A DNA stretch of 64,000 nucleotides from Palleronia caenipelagi (GCF_007004065.1 NZ_VFSV01000001.1:145010-209009); one strand, 5' to 3'; positions 43,564 through 53,317 are shown, numbered from the stretch's first letter. The notes: generated by a model from the letters alone, not told the origin. Translations and numbers: made by a program.

Positions 43564-44040
43564 TCAAATCCGGGCCAGCCGGTCCAGCGCCCCTTGCAAA
43601 ATGTAGCCCGCAGCCACCTGATCGACCACCTCGGCCCGACGCGCGCGGGAGGTGTCCGCCTCCAGCAAAGCGCGCTCGGCCGCCATGGTCGACATCCTCT
43701 CGTCCCAGAAGGCCAGCGGCAGGTCAAGCTGTCCCGTCAGATTGCGGGCGAACGCACGGGTGGACTGGACCCTCGGCCCCTCGCTGCCATCCATGTTCAG
43801 CGGCAGACCAAGGATGATCCCGGCGATGGACCGTTCGGCGGCCAGCGCGATGATCCGCTGGGCGTCGAGGGTGAATTTCTTGCGCCGGATCACTTCCAGA
43901 GGCGAGGCCACGGAGCGAAAGCCGTCCGATACCGCGACGCCAATGGTCTTTGTCCCCAGATCGAGCCCCATCAGCGCGCCATTGGCGGGCAGGGCGGCGG
44001 CAAAGGTGGTCAGATCGTCATGCACGGTGGCGCCGGTCAT
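43564..44040 (-). CDS. ruvX: Holliday junction resolvase-like protein (YqgF family)
   Basis: 158 aa. The RNase H-like motif GLDLGTKTIGVAVSD, with GLPLNMDGSEG and ERMSTMAAERAL, marks the family, which acts in 16S rRNA 5' end processing and possibly recombination. The ATG at 44040 overlaps the ccmI stop by 4 nt (ATGA). A longer in-frame extension lies entirely inside ccmI and was not used. Confidence 0.93.
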   Translation of the reverse strand: MTGATVHDDLTTFAAALPANGALMGLDLGTKTIGVAVSDGFRSVASPLEVIRRKKFTLDAQRIIALAAERSIAGIILGLPLNMDGSEGPRVQSTRAFARNLTGQLDLPLAFWDERMSTMAAERALLEADTSRARRAEVVDQVAAGYILQGALDRLARI

Positions 44041-45245
44041 TCGGCGAGCCCCGCATCCCGTGCGGTCTGTTCGATCAGCTGAACGGCCTCGGGGCTGGCG
44101 GCAAACACCTGACGGGCCTCCGCGACGATGGCTTTGGCCCGGTCGGTTTCGCCCAGCACGCCGAGCGCGCGGATCAGGCGTGCCCATTCGTCCGGGCTGC
44201 CGCCTTCCGTCGCGAGGCGTTCCGACAGTCCGTCAACCATGCTTCGGATCATCTGCTGCCGCGCCTCGGGGTCCATCTCCGCTGCCGCCGCCATATCACT
44301 GGCATCCGGACCGGGAGCGGTGGCAGGTGGATCATAGCGCACCCCGGCCAGCATCGCGATCTCTCCGATCTGCCCCCGGATGGCTTCGGCGACAGGTGTG
44401 CCAGCGGGCTGTGTCTCCAGCACCGGGCGCCAGAGCGTGAAGGTCATGTCCGGGCGGCCGATCTGTGCCAGCGCGAGGCCCTTATAATAGCGCGCACGGG
44501 GATTTTCGAGGTCGACCGCGAGGATCGAATCGAGCCGTTGTTCGGCTTCGGTCGAGACGATGCCTCCGGCGGCATAGATCCGCAGCTCCACCGCGTCTGT
44601 GGCATCTTCGGTGGTGGCCTTGTCGCCTTTCAGCTCCAGCACACGATCCTGCGCCTCCGCTGCGGCGGCAAAGTTCATCAACCGGGCTTCGTTGCGCGCG
44701 AGCAGGGTCCAGCCTTCGAGATCGTCAGGCCGGTCGGCCATGGTCGCCCGCAGCCGCTCCATCAGTTGCGTGAAATTCGGGTCGATCTCTTCGGCATCGT
44801 CGGGGCGGGCGGCTGCCACGCGCTCCTCAAGTTCGGCCTGTGACGGGCGGCTCTCGCGGAGTTTCTGGGCCTGTTCCAGCCGGGTCGATAGCGGCAGGTC
44901 AGGCACACCCGGCGCCCCGATCCAAAAATAGACGCCCGCCGTCCCGGCCAGCACCAGCAAAGCGGCGATCGCCGCGCCCACGCGGCCCGGACCTTTGCGC
45001 CCCTGAGGCCCCGCCTCGCGCGCTTCGGCCTCCAGCAGACGACGGGCGACCTCGGTTCGGGTGCGCGTGGCCTCATCTTCGGTCAGCACGCCCCGCGCCA
45101 GATCGCGCTCGATCTCGTCCAACTGGTCGCGATAGACGACCATATCAGGCGACACGGCCCCATCTCTGCGGTCGCGCAACAGCGTGAGCGCGATGGGGAT
45201 AAGACAAAGGGCGGCAAGCGCGAAGGCGATGATCCAGAACAGCAT
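44037..45245 (-). CDS. ccmI: Cytochrome c biogenesis protein CcmI
   Basis: 402 aa. A first TM helix (MLFWIIAFALAALCLIPIAL), a cytoplasmic leucine-zipper-like loop, a second TM helix around residues 100-120 and then a TPR-rich periplasmic domain (LMERLRATMADRPDDLEGW; NPRARYYKGLALAQ). It holds apocytochrome c for haem attachment. It is divergent from soxB with a 169-bp gap and coupled to ruvX by a 4-nt overlap. Other ccm genes are not in the window. Confidence 0.92.
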   Translation of the reverse strand: MLFWIIAFALAALCLIPIALTLLRDRRDGAVSPDMVVYRDQLDEIERDLARGVLTEDEATRTRTEVARRLLEAEAREAGPQGRKGPGRVGAAIAALLVLAGTAGVYFWIGAPGVPDLPLSTRLEQAQKLRESRPSQAELEERVAAARPDDAEEIDPNFTQLMERLRATMADRPDDLEGWTLLARNEARLMNFAAAAEAQDRVLELKGDKATTEDATDAVELRIYAAGGIVSTEAEQRLDSILAVDLENPRARYYKGLALAQIGRPDMTFTLWRPVLETQPAGTPVAEAIRGQIGEIAMLAGVRYDPPATAPGPDASDMAAAAEMDPEARQQMIRSMVDGLSERLATEGGSPDEWARLIRALGVLGETDRAKAIVAEARQVFAASPEAVQLIEQTARDAGLAE

Positions 45246-45414
45246 AGCATCCCTCTAGACCGTTCCTTTGCCGGGAGGAAGCGGTTGAGACAGGGTGCCG
45301 CGCCGGCGATGTCGCAAATCTTGTTGAAGATGCCGCTCAGACGCAGCAAACGGGCCGGGCCGGGGCTATGCCAGAGCCGACCGCGCGCCGCCGGATCGAG
45401 GAGGGACCCCCCGG

Positions 45415-46659
45415 ATGACACGTTATTCCGCCTTTGCCATCGCCAAACAGGCCATGCGCCATCACATGGGCTGGGACCGCGCTTGGGCCAGTCCCTCTCC
45501 GAAATCCCATTATGATGTTGTGATCGTGGGCGCCGGTGGCCACGGTCTCGCAACGGCGTATTGGCTGGGGCGCAAGCACGGTATCACCAACGTCGCGGTG
45601 ATCGAGAAAGGGTGGCTCGGGGGAGGCAACACGGGCCGCAACACCACGATCATCCGGTCGAACTACCTTCAGGACCCGTCAGCGGCGCTCTATGAAAAGA
45701 GCCGCTCGCTCTTTGAGACCATGTCGCAGGACCTGAACTACAACGTCATGTTCAGCCCCCGTGGCGTGTTGATGCTGGCCCAGACCGAACACGAGAAGCG
45801 CGGCTATCTGCGCACCGCCCATGCCAATATGCTGCAAGGGGTCGAGACGCGCTGGATCGGCCCGCAGGAGGTCAAGCGCATCTGCCCGATCATGAATATT
45901 GACGGGCCGCGCTATCCGGTCCTCGGCGGCCTCTGGCAGGAGCGGGCCGGGACCGCGCGCCATGATGCGGTAGCCTGGGGCTACGCGCGCGCCTGTTCCG
46001 ACATGGGCATGGACATCATCGAGCAATGCGAAGTCACCGGCGTCACCCGCGACGGCGACAAGGTCACCGGCCTGTCGACCACGCGCGGCGAAATCGGCTG
46101 TGGCAAGCTCGGCATCGTTGTGGCGGGCCATTCGGGGCGTCTGGCGGAGATGGCGGGGTTCCGTCTGCCGGTCGAATCGGTGCCGTTGCAGGCGCTTGTC
46201 TCCGAGCCGATCAAGCCCTGCATGGATATCGTCGTCATGGCCAACACGGTGCACGGCTACATGTCCCAGTCCGACAAGGGCGAGATGGTCATCGGCGGTG
46301 GCACGGACAGCTTTAACGGCTACCACCAGCGCGGGTCGTTCCATCACATCGAGGAGACGGTGCGGGCACTGGTCGAAACCTTCCCGATGATCTCGCGGCT
46401 CAAAATGCTGCGCCATTGGGGCGGCATCGTGGACATGACCGGCGACCGCTCGCCGATCCTGTCGAAAACGCCGGTCGGGAACTGCTTTATCAATTGCGGC
46501 TGGGGCACGGGCGGCTTCAAGGCCACGCCTGGCTCGGGCTGGGCCTTTGCCGAGCTGATGGCCAAGGGGCATTCGCCGCTCACCGCCGAGTTCGGAATGG
46601 AGCGTTTCCGCGAAGGCCGCTTCATCGACGAATCTGTCGCCGCCGGCGTCGCCCACTGA
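45415..46659 (+). CDS. soxB: Sarcosine oxidase beta subunit
   Basis: 414 aa flavoprotein. The FAD-binding Rossmann motif is VVIVGAGGHGLATAYWLG, and ARHDAVAWGYAR contains the histidine equivalent to the covalent FMN site of the corynebacterial enzyme. With SoxA, SoxD and SoxG it oxidises sarcosine to glycine, 5,10-methylene-THF and H2O2. The ATG at 45415 is preceded by GGAGGGA. No glyA gene precedes it, as is often the case elsewhere. Confidence 0.95.
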   Translation: MTRYSAFAIAKQAMRHHMGWDRAWASPSPKSHYDVVIVGAGGHGLATAYWLGRKHGITNVAVIEKGWLGGGNTGRNTTIIRSNYLQDPSAALYEKSRSLFETMSQDLNYNVMFSPRGVLMLAQTEHEKRGYLRTAHANMLQGVETRWIGPQEVKRICPIMNIDGPRYPVLGGLWQERAGTARHDAVAWGYARACSDMGMDIIEQCEVTGVTRDGDKVTGLSTTRGEIGCGKLGIVVAGHSGRLAEMAGFRLPVESVPLQALVSEPIKPCMDIVVMANTVHGYMSQSDKGEMVIGGGTDSFNGYHQRGSFHHIEETVRALVETFPMISRLKMLRHWGGIVDMTGDRSPILSKTPVGNCFINCGWGTGGFKATPGSGWAFAELMAKGHSPLTAEFGMERFREGRFIDESVAAGVAH

Positions 46660-46678
46660 CCTCTGAGGGGATATCACC

Positions 46679-47008
46679 ATGTTGAGACTTCACTGCCCCA
46701 ATTGCGGTGTGGATTGTGACGAGACCGAGCTGAGCGCGGGCGGCGAGGCCCATCTGACGCGCTTTGGCCCCGGCTCGGAGGATGACGACTTCGAGAGTTA
46801 TCTCTTTATGCGCAAAAACCCCAAGGGCGTGCATTTCGAGCGCTGGCGCCATGTCATGGGCTGCGGCAAGTGGTTCCATGCGGCACGCAACACGGTCAGC
46901 CTGCGGGTCTACGGGACGTACCCTGCGCAGGTCACCGCACCGCCTGAGGCGTTGCTGGCGGAAATCGACGCCGTCGAGCCTGGCTGGCGCAATAAGGAGG
47001 AGGCGTGA
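46679..47008 (+). CDS. soxD: Sarcosine oxidase delta subunit
   Basis: 109 aa. The zinc ligands are C6 and C9 in LHCPNCGVDCDE and the later GCGKWFHAARNT Cys/His. It is a structural subunit of the heterotetramer. It starts 19 nt after soxB; its stop overlaps the soxA start region (AAGGAGG site inside the end of this gene). Confidence 0.94.
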   Translation: MLRLHCPNCGVDCDETELSAGGEAHLTRFGPGSEDDDFESYLFMRKNPKGVHFERWRHVMGCGKWFHAARNTVSLRVYGTYPAQVTAPPEALLAEIDAVEPGWRNKEEA

Positions 47009-49950
47009 TGGCCCATCGTCTGGCAACCGGAGGTCGCCGCATCGACCGTTCGCGCCGTCTGGGGTTCTCCTTTGACGGACAGTCGCTCGAAGGGGTGCAG
47101 GGGGACACGCTGGCCTCGGCGCTGATGGCCAACGGGCAGGTCCTGATGGGCCGGTCGTTCAAGTATCACCGTCCTCGCGGCCCGGTCACCGCTGGTCATG
47201 AAGAACCCAACGCGCTGGTCGGTCTGGGGCAGGGCGGGCGGTTCGAGCCGAACGCCCGCGCGACGACGACCCCGCTCCATGAAGGGCTGCGTGCGCAGTC
47301 CCAGAACCGCTGGCCGTCGCTGAAATTCGACGTGGGGGCTGTGAACGCAAAGCTGTCGCGCTTCCTGCCCGCGGGCTTTTATTACAAGACCTTCCTCTGG
47401 CCCGCATCGTTCTGGCACAAGGTCTACGAGCCGATCATCCGCCAGTCCGCCGGTCTGGGCCGCCCCCCCGAGGGGTCGGACGCGGATCGTTACGAGCATT
47501 TCTATCACCACAACGATGTGACCATCGTCGGCGGCGGTGTCGCGGGTCTGGCCCGGGCACTGTCGGAGGCTCAGGACGGCAAGCGCGTCCTGCTGATCGA
47601 TCAGGACGACCGCTGGGGCGGGCGCGCACTGACCGACGGGATGCGCGACGGCGCGACCATTGACGGCCAGAGCGCTGAGACGTGGGTTGCCGATGCCGTG
47701 GCCCGGCTGGAAACGATGGAGAACGTGACTCTGCGCCTGAATCTGCAGGGCACCGGCGTCTATGACCACGGCTGGATGACCGCCTATGAGCGGATCAGCG
47801 ACCACCGGCCCGGTACCGAAGGCCCGCGTCATCGCCTGTGGAAGATACGCACCGGCCATATCGTCACCGCTACCGGCGCCATCGAGCGGCCTCTCGCCTT
47901 TGCGGGCAATGACCTGCCGGGGGTGATGCTGGCCTCGGCCATGCGGGATTTTCTCGATGATTTCGGTGTCGCTGTGGGCTCCAAGGTCGTCGTGGTCACC
48001 AATAATGACGACGCCTATCGCACCGCGCTGGCGCTCCATGAGGCGGGCGTGACCGTGCGCGCCGTGGTCGATGCGCGGACCTCCGTCACCGGCGCGCTGC
48101 CAGGACAGGTGCGGGATGCGGGGATCGAGATCGTCACCGGATCGGGGGTCAAAGCCACGGGCGATCAGGTCGTGCGCAGTGTCGAGCTTTGCGCCATTGG
48201 CGGGGACGGCACCTCGAAAGGGCGGATCTCCTGCGACGCCGTCGCCATGTCCGGCGGCTGGTCCCCGGTACCGCATCTGTGGTCCCATTGCGGCGGCAAG
48301 CTCCTCTGGGACGACGCGCGGGCGTTCTTCTACCCTGATGCAAACCGCCCGCCGCTGGGTGCCGATGGCGGCGCAATGGTCTCGGCCGAGGGCGCGGCTG
48401 CGGGGGATCTGACCCTGTCGGCGCTGACCCAAGGCCCCGAGGAGGCGCCCATGCGTCCCGTCTGGATCATGCCGGAAAAGGCGGGTCCGGAGCTGCGGAC
48501 CAAGATGTTCCTCGACTACCAGAACGACGTGAAGGTGTCGGACATCCAGCTGGCGGCGCGGGAGGGCTTCATCAGCGTGGAGCACGCCAAGCGCTACACC
48601 ACGCTGGGCATGGCGACAGATCAGGGCAAGCTCAGTAATATCAATGGTTTGGCGGTCCTTGCTGATGCAAGAGGTGAGCCAATCCCGACCGTAGGGACGA
48701 CAACCTTCCGCCCTCCCTTCACGCCGATCTCCATGGGATCGATTGCGGGTGAGGCAAGGGGTGAGATCTTCCAGCCGCTGCGCCGTACACCGATCCACGC
48801 TTGGCATGAGGAAAACGGCGCCGATTTCGAGCCCGTGGGCCAGTGGCGTCGTCCCTATTGCTACCTGCGTCCGGGTGAGGATCGCCACTCCGCGGTAAAG
48901 CGCGAAGTGCTGAATGTCCGCAGCAATGTGGGCCTGCTGGACGCCTCGACGCTGGGCAAGATTGTGGTGAAGGGACCTGATGCGGGCAAATTCCTCGATC
49001 TGGTCTATACGAACATGATGTCCACGCTGAAGGTCGGGCGGTGCCGCTACGGGCTGATGTGCTCGGAGAACGGCTTTCTGATCGACGATGGCGTGGTGGC
49101 GCGGCTCTCGGAAGACAGCTACCTGTGCCACACCACCACCGGCGGCGCGGACCGGATTCACGCCCATCTGGAGGAGTTCCTGCAGACCGAATGGTGGGAT
49201 CTGCAGGTCTACACGGCCAATGTGACCGAGCAATGGGCGCAGATCGCGGTGGTCGGCCCCAATGCCCGCAAGGTGCTGGAGAAACTCGGCGGCATGGATC
49301 TTTCGAAGGACGCGCTGCCCTTTATGGCCTGGGCCGAGGGTGCGCTGGCCGGGATCCCGGCGCGGGTCTTCCGCATCTCCTTCTCGGGGGAATTGTCCTA
49401 TGAGGTCGCGGTTCCTGCCAATCAGGGTCGCGCGCTTTGGGACAAGCTGTTGGAGGCGGGCGCGGAATTCGACATCCAGCCCTATGGAACAGAGGGGCTG
49501 CACGTGCTGCGCGCCGAGAAGGGCTTTATCATGATCGGCGACGAGAGTGACGGCACGGTGATCCCGCAGGATCTCGGCCTGAACTGGGCGATCTCGAAGA
49601 AGAAGGACGACTTCATCGGTAAGCGTGGGCAAGAGCGGTCGCATATGACCGATCCCGACCGCTGGAGGCTGGTGGGGCTGGAGACGCTCGATGGCTCGGT
49701 GCTGCCAGATGGCGCCTATGTGGTCGATGAGGGCGAAAACGCCAATGGTCAGAGGAACATGCAGGGCCGCGTGACCTCGACCTATTACAGCCCGACCCTT
49801 GACCGGGGCATCGCCATGGCGCTGGTCCGTCGCGGGCCGGAGCGGATGGGCGAGGTGCTGGAAATCCCCGGCACCGATGGCCGCAGCTATAAGGCGCGGA
49901 TCTGTGATCCGGTCTTCTACGACAAGGAAGGAGTGCGGCAGGATGTCTGA
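47008..49950 (+). CDS. soxA: Sarcosine oxidase alpha subunit
   Basis: 980 aa. Order: an N-terminal 2Fe-2S-ferredoxin-like fold without cluster, a NAD/FAD-binding Rossmann domain (VTIVGGGVAGLARALSEA), and a C-terminal GcvT-like domain that binds THF and makes 5,10-methylene-THF. I chose the ATG at 47008 after AAGGAGGAGGC; a GTG at 47005 is possible. The stop overlaps the soxG start by 8 nt. Confidence 0.95.
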   Translation: MAHRLATGGRRIDRSRRLGFSFDGQSLEGVQGDTLASALMANGQVLMGRSFKYHRPRGPVTAGHEEPNALVGLGQGGRFEPNARATTTPLHEGLRAQSQNRWPSLKFDVGAVNAKLSRFLPAGFYYKTFLWPASFWHKVYEPIIRQSAGLGRPPEGSDADRYEHFYHHNDVTIVGGGVAGLARALSEAQDGKRVLLIDQDDRWGGRALTDGMRDGATIDGQSAETWVADAVARLETMENVTLRLNLQGTGVYDHGWMTAYERISDHRPGTEGPRHRLWKIRTGHIVTATGAIERPLAFAGNDLPGVMLASAMRDFLDDFGVAVGSKVVVVTNNDDAYRTALALHEAGVTVRAVVDARTSVTGALPGQVRDAGIEIVTGSGVKATGDQVVRSVELCAIGGDGTSKGRISCDAVAMSGGWSPVPHLWSHCGGKLLWDDARAFFYPDANRPPLGADGGAMVSAEGAAAGDLTLSALTQGPEEAPMRPVWIMPEKAGPELRTKMFLDYQNDVKVSDIQLAAREGFISVEHAKRYTTLGMATDQGKLSNINGLAVLADARGEPIPTVGTTTFRPPFTPISMGSIAGEARGEIFQPLRRTPIHAWHEENGADFEPVGQWRRPYCYLRPGEDRHSAVKREVLNVRSNVGLLDASTLGKIVVKGPDAGKFLDLVYTNMMSTLKVGRCRYGLMCSENGFLIDDGVVARLSEDSYLCHTTTGGADRIHAHLEEFLQTEWWDLQVYTANVTEQWAQIAVVGPNARKVLEKLGGMDLSKDALPFMAWAEGALAGIPARVFRISFSGELSYEVAVPANQGRALWDKLLEAGAEFDIQPYGTEGLHVLRAEKGFIMIGDESDGTVIPQDLGLNWAISKKKDDFIGKRGQERSHMTDPDRWRLVGLETLDGSVLPDGAYVVDEGENANGQRNMQGRVTSTYYSPTLDRGIAMALVRRGPERMGEVLEIPGTDGRSYKARICDPVFYDKEGVRQDV

Positions 49951-50503
49951 TCTCGCAACACCGCTGAACGGGCGCCGCGCCGTGGGCTATGTCACCGTGT
50001 CGGAGGATGCGCCCCGGGGGATGATTTCCCTGCGCGGCGATCTGTCCGACGGGGGCATCGCAGAGGCCGTGCGCGCCGTGACGGGAGCCAATCTGCCGGA
50101 GCCGCTGGGCCTGACCGCCGGAGAGGCCGGGCAGGTGGCGTGGATGTCGCCCGATGAGCTGCTGCTTTTCGTCGCTCCGAACCAGACCACAGACGCGCTG
50201 ACCGGTCTCAGGTCCCGTCTTGAGGGCGTGCACCACCTGGCGCTGGACGTCACCGACATGCGGGCCGCGTTCCGGCTTGAAGGGCGTGGAGTGCGCGAAG
50301 TGCTGGCCAAAGTGACGCCGGTGGACATGCAGACCCTCGCGCCCGACACCGTTCGGCGCACGCGCCTTGCGCAGGTCGCGGGAGCTGTGTGGTTATCGGA
50401 TGAAGAAACCGCGCATGTGGTTTGCTTCAGCTCCGTGGGCACTTATGTATTCGACGTGCTCGCCACGAGCGCGGCACCGGGCGGCGAGGTCGGCGTCTTC
50501 TGA
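49943..50503 (+). CDS. soxG: Sarcosine oxidase gamma subunit
   Basis: 186 aa GcvT-like fold. The ATG at 49943 overlaps the soxA stop. It begins MSDLATPLNGRRAVGY and ends in ATSAAPGGEVGVF. The gamma subunit closes the complex around the beta-FMN. It is the last gene of the soxBDAG run and a short hairpin with a T tract follows. Confidence 0.92.
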   Translation: MSDLATPLNGRRAVGYVTVSEDAPRGMISLRGDLSDGGIAEAVRAVTGANLPEPLGLTAGEAGQVAWMSPDELLLFVAPNQTTDALTGLRSRLEGVHHLALDVTDMRAAFRLEGRGVREVLAKVTPVDMQTLAPDTVRRTRLAQVAGAVWLSDEETAHVVCFSSVGTYVFDVLATSAAPGGEVGVF

Positions 50504-50513
50504 TCTCTCTGCG

Positions 50514-50535
50514 GCCCTGCAAAGGGCTTGATTTT
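50514..50535 (+). terminator. Terminator after soxG
   Basis: GCCCT and AGGGC form a 5-bp stem with a GCAA loop followed by TTGATTTT. Short but well placed. Confidence 0.45.
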
Positions 50536-50593
50536 ATGTTGTTTGCGCGGCCACAAGGGGCGCGTATGTAGAATTTTACACGGAGGACCCAGA

Positions 50594-51193
50594 ATGGCGT
50601 TCGAACTCCCCGATCTTCCCTATGCCCATGATGCTCTTGCTGCCAAAGGCATGAGCCAGGAAACCCTCGAATATCATCACGATCTCCACCACAAGGCTTA
50701 TGCCGATAAGACCGCCGAGCTGGTTTCCGGCTCCGAGTGGGACGGCAAGTCCATCGAGGAGATCATCAAGGGCACCTACAATGCTGGCGCCGTGGCCCAG
50801 TCGGGTCTGTTCAACAACGCGTCCCAGTACTGGAACCACGTGCAGTTCTGGGAAATGATGACCCCCGACGAGAGCAAAATGCCGGGCGAGCTGGAAAAGG
50901 CGCTGGTCGAGAGCTTTGGTTCCGTCGACGCGTTTAAGGACAAGTTCTCCGCCGCCGGTGCCGGTCAGTTCGGCTCCGGCTGGGCTTGGCTCGTGAAGGA
51001 CACTGATGGCGGTCTGAAGGTCACTTCGACCGAGAATGGCGTGAACCCGCTCTGCTTCGGTCAGACCGCTCTGCTGGGCTGCGATGTGTGGGAGCACTCC
51101 TACTACATCGATTTCCGCAACAAGCGTCCGGCCTACCTGACGAACTTCCTCGACAATCTCGTGAACTGGGAAAACGTCGCCTCGCGCCTGTAA
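50594..51193 (+). CDS. sodB: Fe/Mn superoxide dismutase
   Basis: 199 aa. Metal ligands are His in YHHDLHHKAYA and WNHVQFWE, and Asp/His in GCDVWEHSYYIDF. It dismutates superoxide in the cytoplasm. The symbol sodB reflects the alphaproteobacterial Fe-type pattern; the metal is not certain from sequence. The ATG at 50594 begins MAFELPDLPYAHD. A terminator follows. Confidence 0.95.
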   Translation: MAFELPDLPYAHDALAAKGMSQETLEYHHDLHHKAYADKTAELVSGSEWDGKSIEEIIKGTYNAGAVAQSGLFNNASQYWNHVQFWEMMTPDESKMPGELEKALVESFGSVDAFKDKFSAAGAGQFGSGWAWLVKDTDGGLKVTSTENGVNPLCFGQTALLGCDVWEHSYYIDFRNKRPAYLTNFLDNLVNWENVASRL

Positions 51194-51216
51194 TCTCATT
51201 GCGATACTGACGAATG

Positions 51217-51250
51217 GGGCCGCGCCGGTGGGATGCGGCCCTGTTTCTTT
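51217..51250 (+). terminator. Terminator after superoxide dismutase
   Basis: GGGCCGC (51217-51223) and GCGGCCC (51235-51241) form a 7-bp stem with an 11-nt loop, followed by TGTTTCTTT. Confidence 0.72.
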
Positions 51251-51262
51251 GGAGGACATGCG

Positions 51263-51568
51263 ATGCTGATCCAGATGGACGGGCTCCCGGCAGAAACGCT
51301 GGCGATCTTGCGCGCGCCCGTGGGTTTGCCGGCGGGAATGGCGTTCCAGCCGGTCTCCATGGAGGCGGTGCTGGGGCAGGAGGACAGCTATCGGGTGATC
51401 GCCTCGGTCGCCCTGACTGAACATGCCGTGACAGCGGATGTGGCGGAGTGGATCTGGGCTCAGATCGAAGACGCTGCACCCCTCGTGGTCAAGATCGGTG
51501 CCACACGCGCCCGGATCGGCGAGGCGGCTGCACTGGCCTGGGTTCTGGACCGGGAGCGTGACGGCTGA
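51263..51568 (+). CDS. Conserved hypothetical small protein
   Basis: 101 aa, not recognised. It starts MLIQMDGLPAETLAIL at the ATG at 51263, 5 nt after a GGAGGAC site, and is mixed alpha/beta with no signal or TM helix. The end of the sodB terminator T tract lies just upstream, so the promoter region overlaps it. It lies between sodB and a UspA gene; no function can be assigned. Confidence 0.65.
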   Translation: MLIQMDGLPAETLAILRAPVGLPAGMAFQPVSMEAVLGQEDSYRVIASVALTEHAVTADVAEWIWAQIEDAAPLVVKIGATRARIGEAAALAWVLDRERDG

Positions 51569-51683
51569 GGCCATCGGTTTGGAAATCGGGGCGGAGTTCT
51601 CTAGGCTGAGGACAGCGCGATGCGGGCTCCGATTCGGAGCGCGGGTCGGTTGCTGAAATTGAATTGTCCCGAGGAGAGCGCGT

Positions 51684-52103
51684 ATGTTCCGCAAAATCAT
51701 GGTTCCGGTAGATTTGGCACACGCAAAGGCGTTGGAGCGCGCCATCGGTGTCGCCACGACCCTCGCGGGACAGTGGAATGCCCCGATCACCTTCGTGGGC
51801 GCGACGTCGCCGGAGCCGGGGCCGTTGGGACACAACCCGCAGGAATACGCAGCCAAGCTGGACGCCTTCGCCGCTGACATTGCGGCGCGGGACGGGGTGA
51901 CCGCCGACGCCCATGCGCTGACCCTGAACGACCCGACCGCCGATCTGGACAAGGCGCTGGTCAAGGCGATCTCCGAGACAGGCGCGGACCTTGTGGTCAT
52001 GGCGTCGCACGTGCCCGGGCTGGCGGAATATGTTTGGCCGTCCCATGGCGGAGCCGTGGCGCGCCATGCGACGGCCTCGGTCTTCGTGGTCCGGCCTGCG
52101 TGA
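51684..52103 (+). CDS. Universal stress protein family (UspA)
   Basis: 139 aa. It begins MFRKIMVPVDLAHAKA and has the nucleotide-binding region VVMASHVPGLAEYV plus PSHGGAVARHATASV, a variant of the G2xG9GS motif. It is a cytoplasmic stress or energy-linked protein. The stop overlaps the GTG start of lhgO, so the pair are probably co-translated. Confidence 0.88.
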   Translation: MFRKIMVPVDLAHAKALERAIGVATTLAGQWNAPITFVGATSPEPGPLGHNPQEYAAKLDAFAADIAARDGVTADAHALTLNDPTADLDKALVKAISETGADLVVMASHVPGLAEYVWPSHGGAVARHATASVFVVRPA

Positions 52104-53311
52104 AAGCCATCACGGATATTCTGATCGTCGGCGGTGGCGTTATCGGTGTCGCCACCGCGCTGGAGCTGCAATCCCGCCTGCCGGACAGCTCCATCACGCT
52201 GCTGGAGAAGGAATCCGAACCTGCCCGTCACCAGTCCGGGCATAATTCCGGTGTCATCCATGCGGGTGTCTATTACGCCCCCGGCAGCCTCAAGGCGCGG
52301 TTCTGCCGTGAAGGCGTCGCGGCGACCGAGGCGTTCTGCTCTGAGCATGGCATTCCCTTTGATCGGACGGGTAAGCTGATCGTCGCCACGAGCGAGGCCG
52401 AGGTCACGCGGATGGAGGCGCTCGGGCTCCGCGCGCGTCAGAACGGCATCGTCATTGAGGATGTGGACGAGGCGGGGTTGCGGAAGATGGAGCCCCATAT
52501 CAGCGGGCTCGCGGCGCTGTATTCTCCCTCCACCGGCATCACCGATTACGGGCGGATGACCGAGGTGATGGCGGAGCTCTTTACGGCGCGTGGGGGCGAG
52601 ATCCGCTACGGAGAACGGGTTATCTCAGGCGAGGAAACCGCCGCCCATGTCACAGTGACCACTGACCAGCAGAGCTATCAGGCGGGGAGGGTGGTGACCT
52701 GTGGCGGGCTCCACTCTGACCGGCTGATCCGGGCCTTTGGGCAGGAGCCGGGCTACCGCGTCGTTCCATTCCGGGGGGAGTTCTATCGGCTGATGAACCA
52801 GCCCGAAGACCTCGTTAGCCACCTGATCTACCCGGTTCCCGATCCGGAGCGTCCCTTTCTCGGGGTGCATCTGACACGCAAGATCAGGGGTGGATTTACC
52901 GTTGGCCCCAACGCCGTTCTCGCGTTCAAACGCGAAGGCTACCGCCTGCGGGACCTGTCGCTGGGGGATACGGCGCAGACCCTCAGCTATGGCGGGTTCT
53001 GGCGGATGCTGGCGCAGAATGCGGGATCGGCGGCGTCGGAACTGACTGCTTCGGTGTCAAAGCGGGCGTATCTGGCGCGGATCCACAAATATTGCGCGCG
53101 GGTCGAACTGCGGGATCTTGCCCCGTACCCAGCCGGGGTTCGTGCGCAAGCCATCGCGCCGGACGGGCGGATCATCGACGATTTTCTGTTCGTCCAGTCG
53201 GAGCGTTGCCTCCATGTGGGCAACGCCCCGTCGCCTGCCGCGACCGCCTGCGTGCCCATCGCACGGCACATCGCAGGGCAGGTCCTCCGCGAGGCGCCTG
53301 CAGCAGCGTGA
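52100..53311 (+). CDS. lhgO: L-2-hydroxyglutarate oxidase
   Basis: 403 aa FAD enzyme. The Rossmann motif ILIVGGGVIGVATALEL is at residues 8-24, followed by HQSGHNSGVIHAGVYYAPGS, diagnostic for this group. It oxidises L-2-hydroxyglutarate to 2-oxoglutarate. The GTG at 52100 overlaps the uspA stop (GTGA). It is convergent with gpt, 6 bp away, with no terminator room. Confidence 0.92.
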   Translation: MKAITDILIVGGGVIGVATALELQSRLPDSSITLLEKESEPARHQSGHNSGVIHAGVYYAPGSLKARFCREGVAATEAFCSEHGIPFDRTGKLIVATSEAEVTRMEALGLRARQNGIVIEDVDEAGLRKMEPHISGLAALYSPSTGITDYGRMTEVMAELFTARGGEIRYGERVISGEETAAHVTVTTDQQSYQAGRVVTCGGLHSDRLIRAFGQEPGYRVVPFRGEFYRLMNQPEDLVSHLIYPVPDPERPFLGVHLTRKIRGGFTVGPNAVLAFKREGYRLRDLSLGDTAQTLSYGGFWRMLAQNAGSAASELTASVSKRAYLARIHKYCARVELRDLAPYPAGVRAQAIAPDGRIIDDFLFVQSERCLHVGNAPSPAATACVPIARHIAGQVLREAPAAA

Positions 53312-53317
53312 TTGGGC

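Noticed and set aside
45246..45414. Glycine or other riboswitch before soxB
   Set aside because: I found no recognisable riboswitch core in the 169 bp; only an ordinary GGAGGGA ribosome site is clear.
46909..49644. 911-codon minus-strand frame over soxA
   Set aside because: Antisense to a full-length soxA; His/Arg-rich shadow composition.
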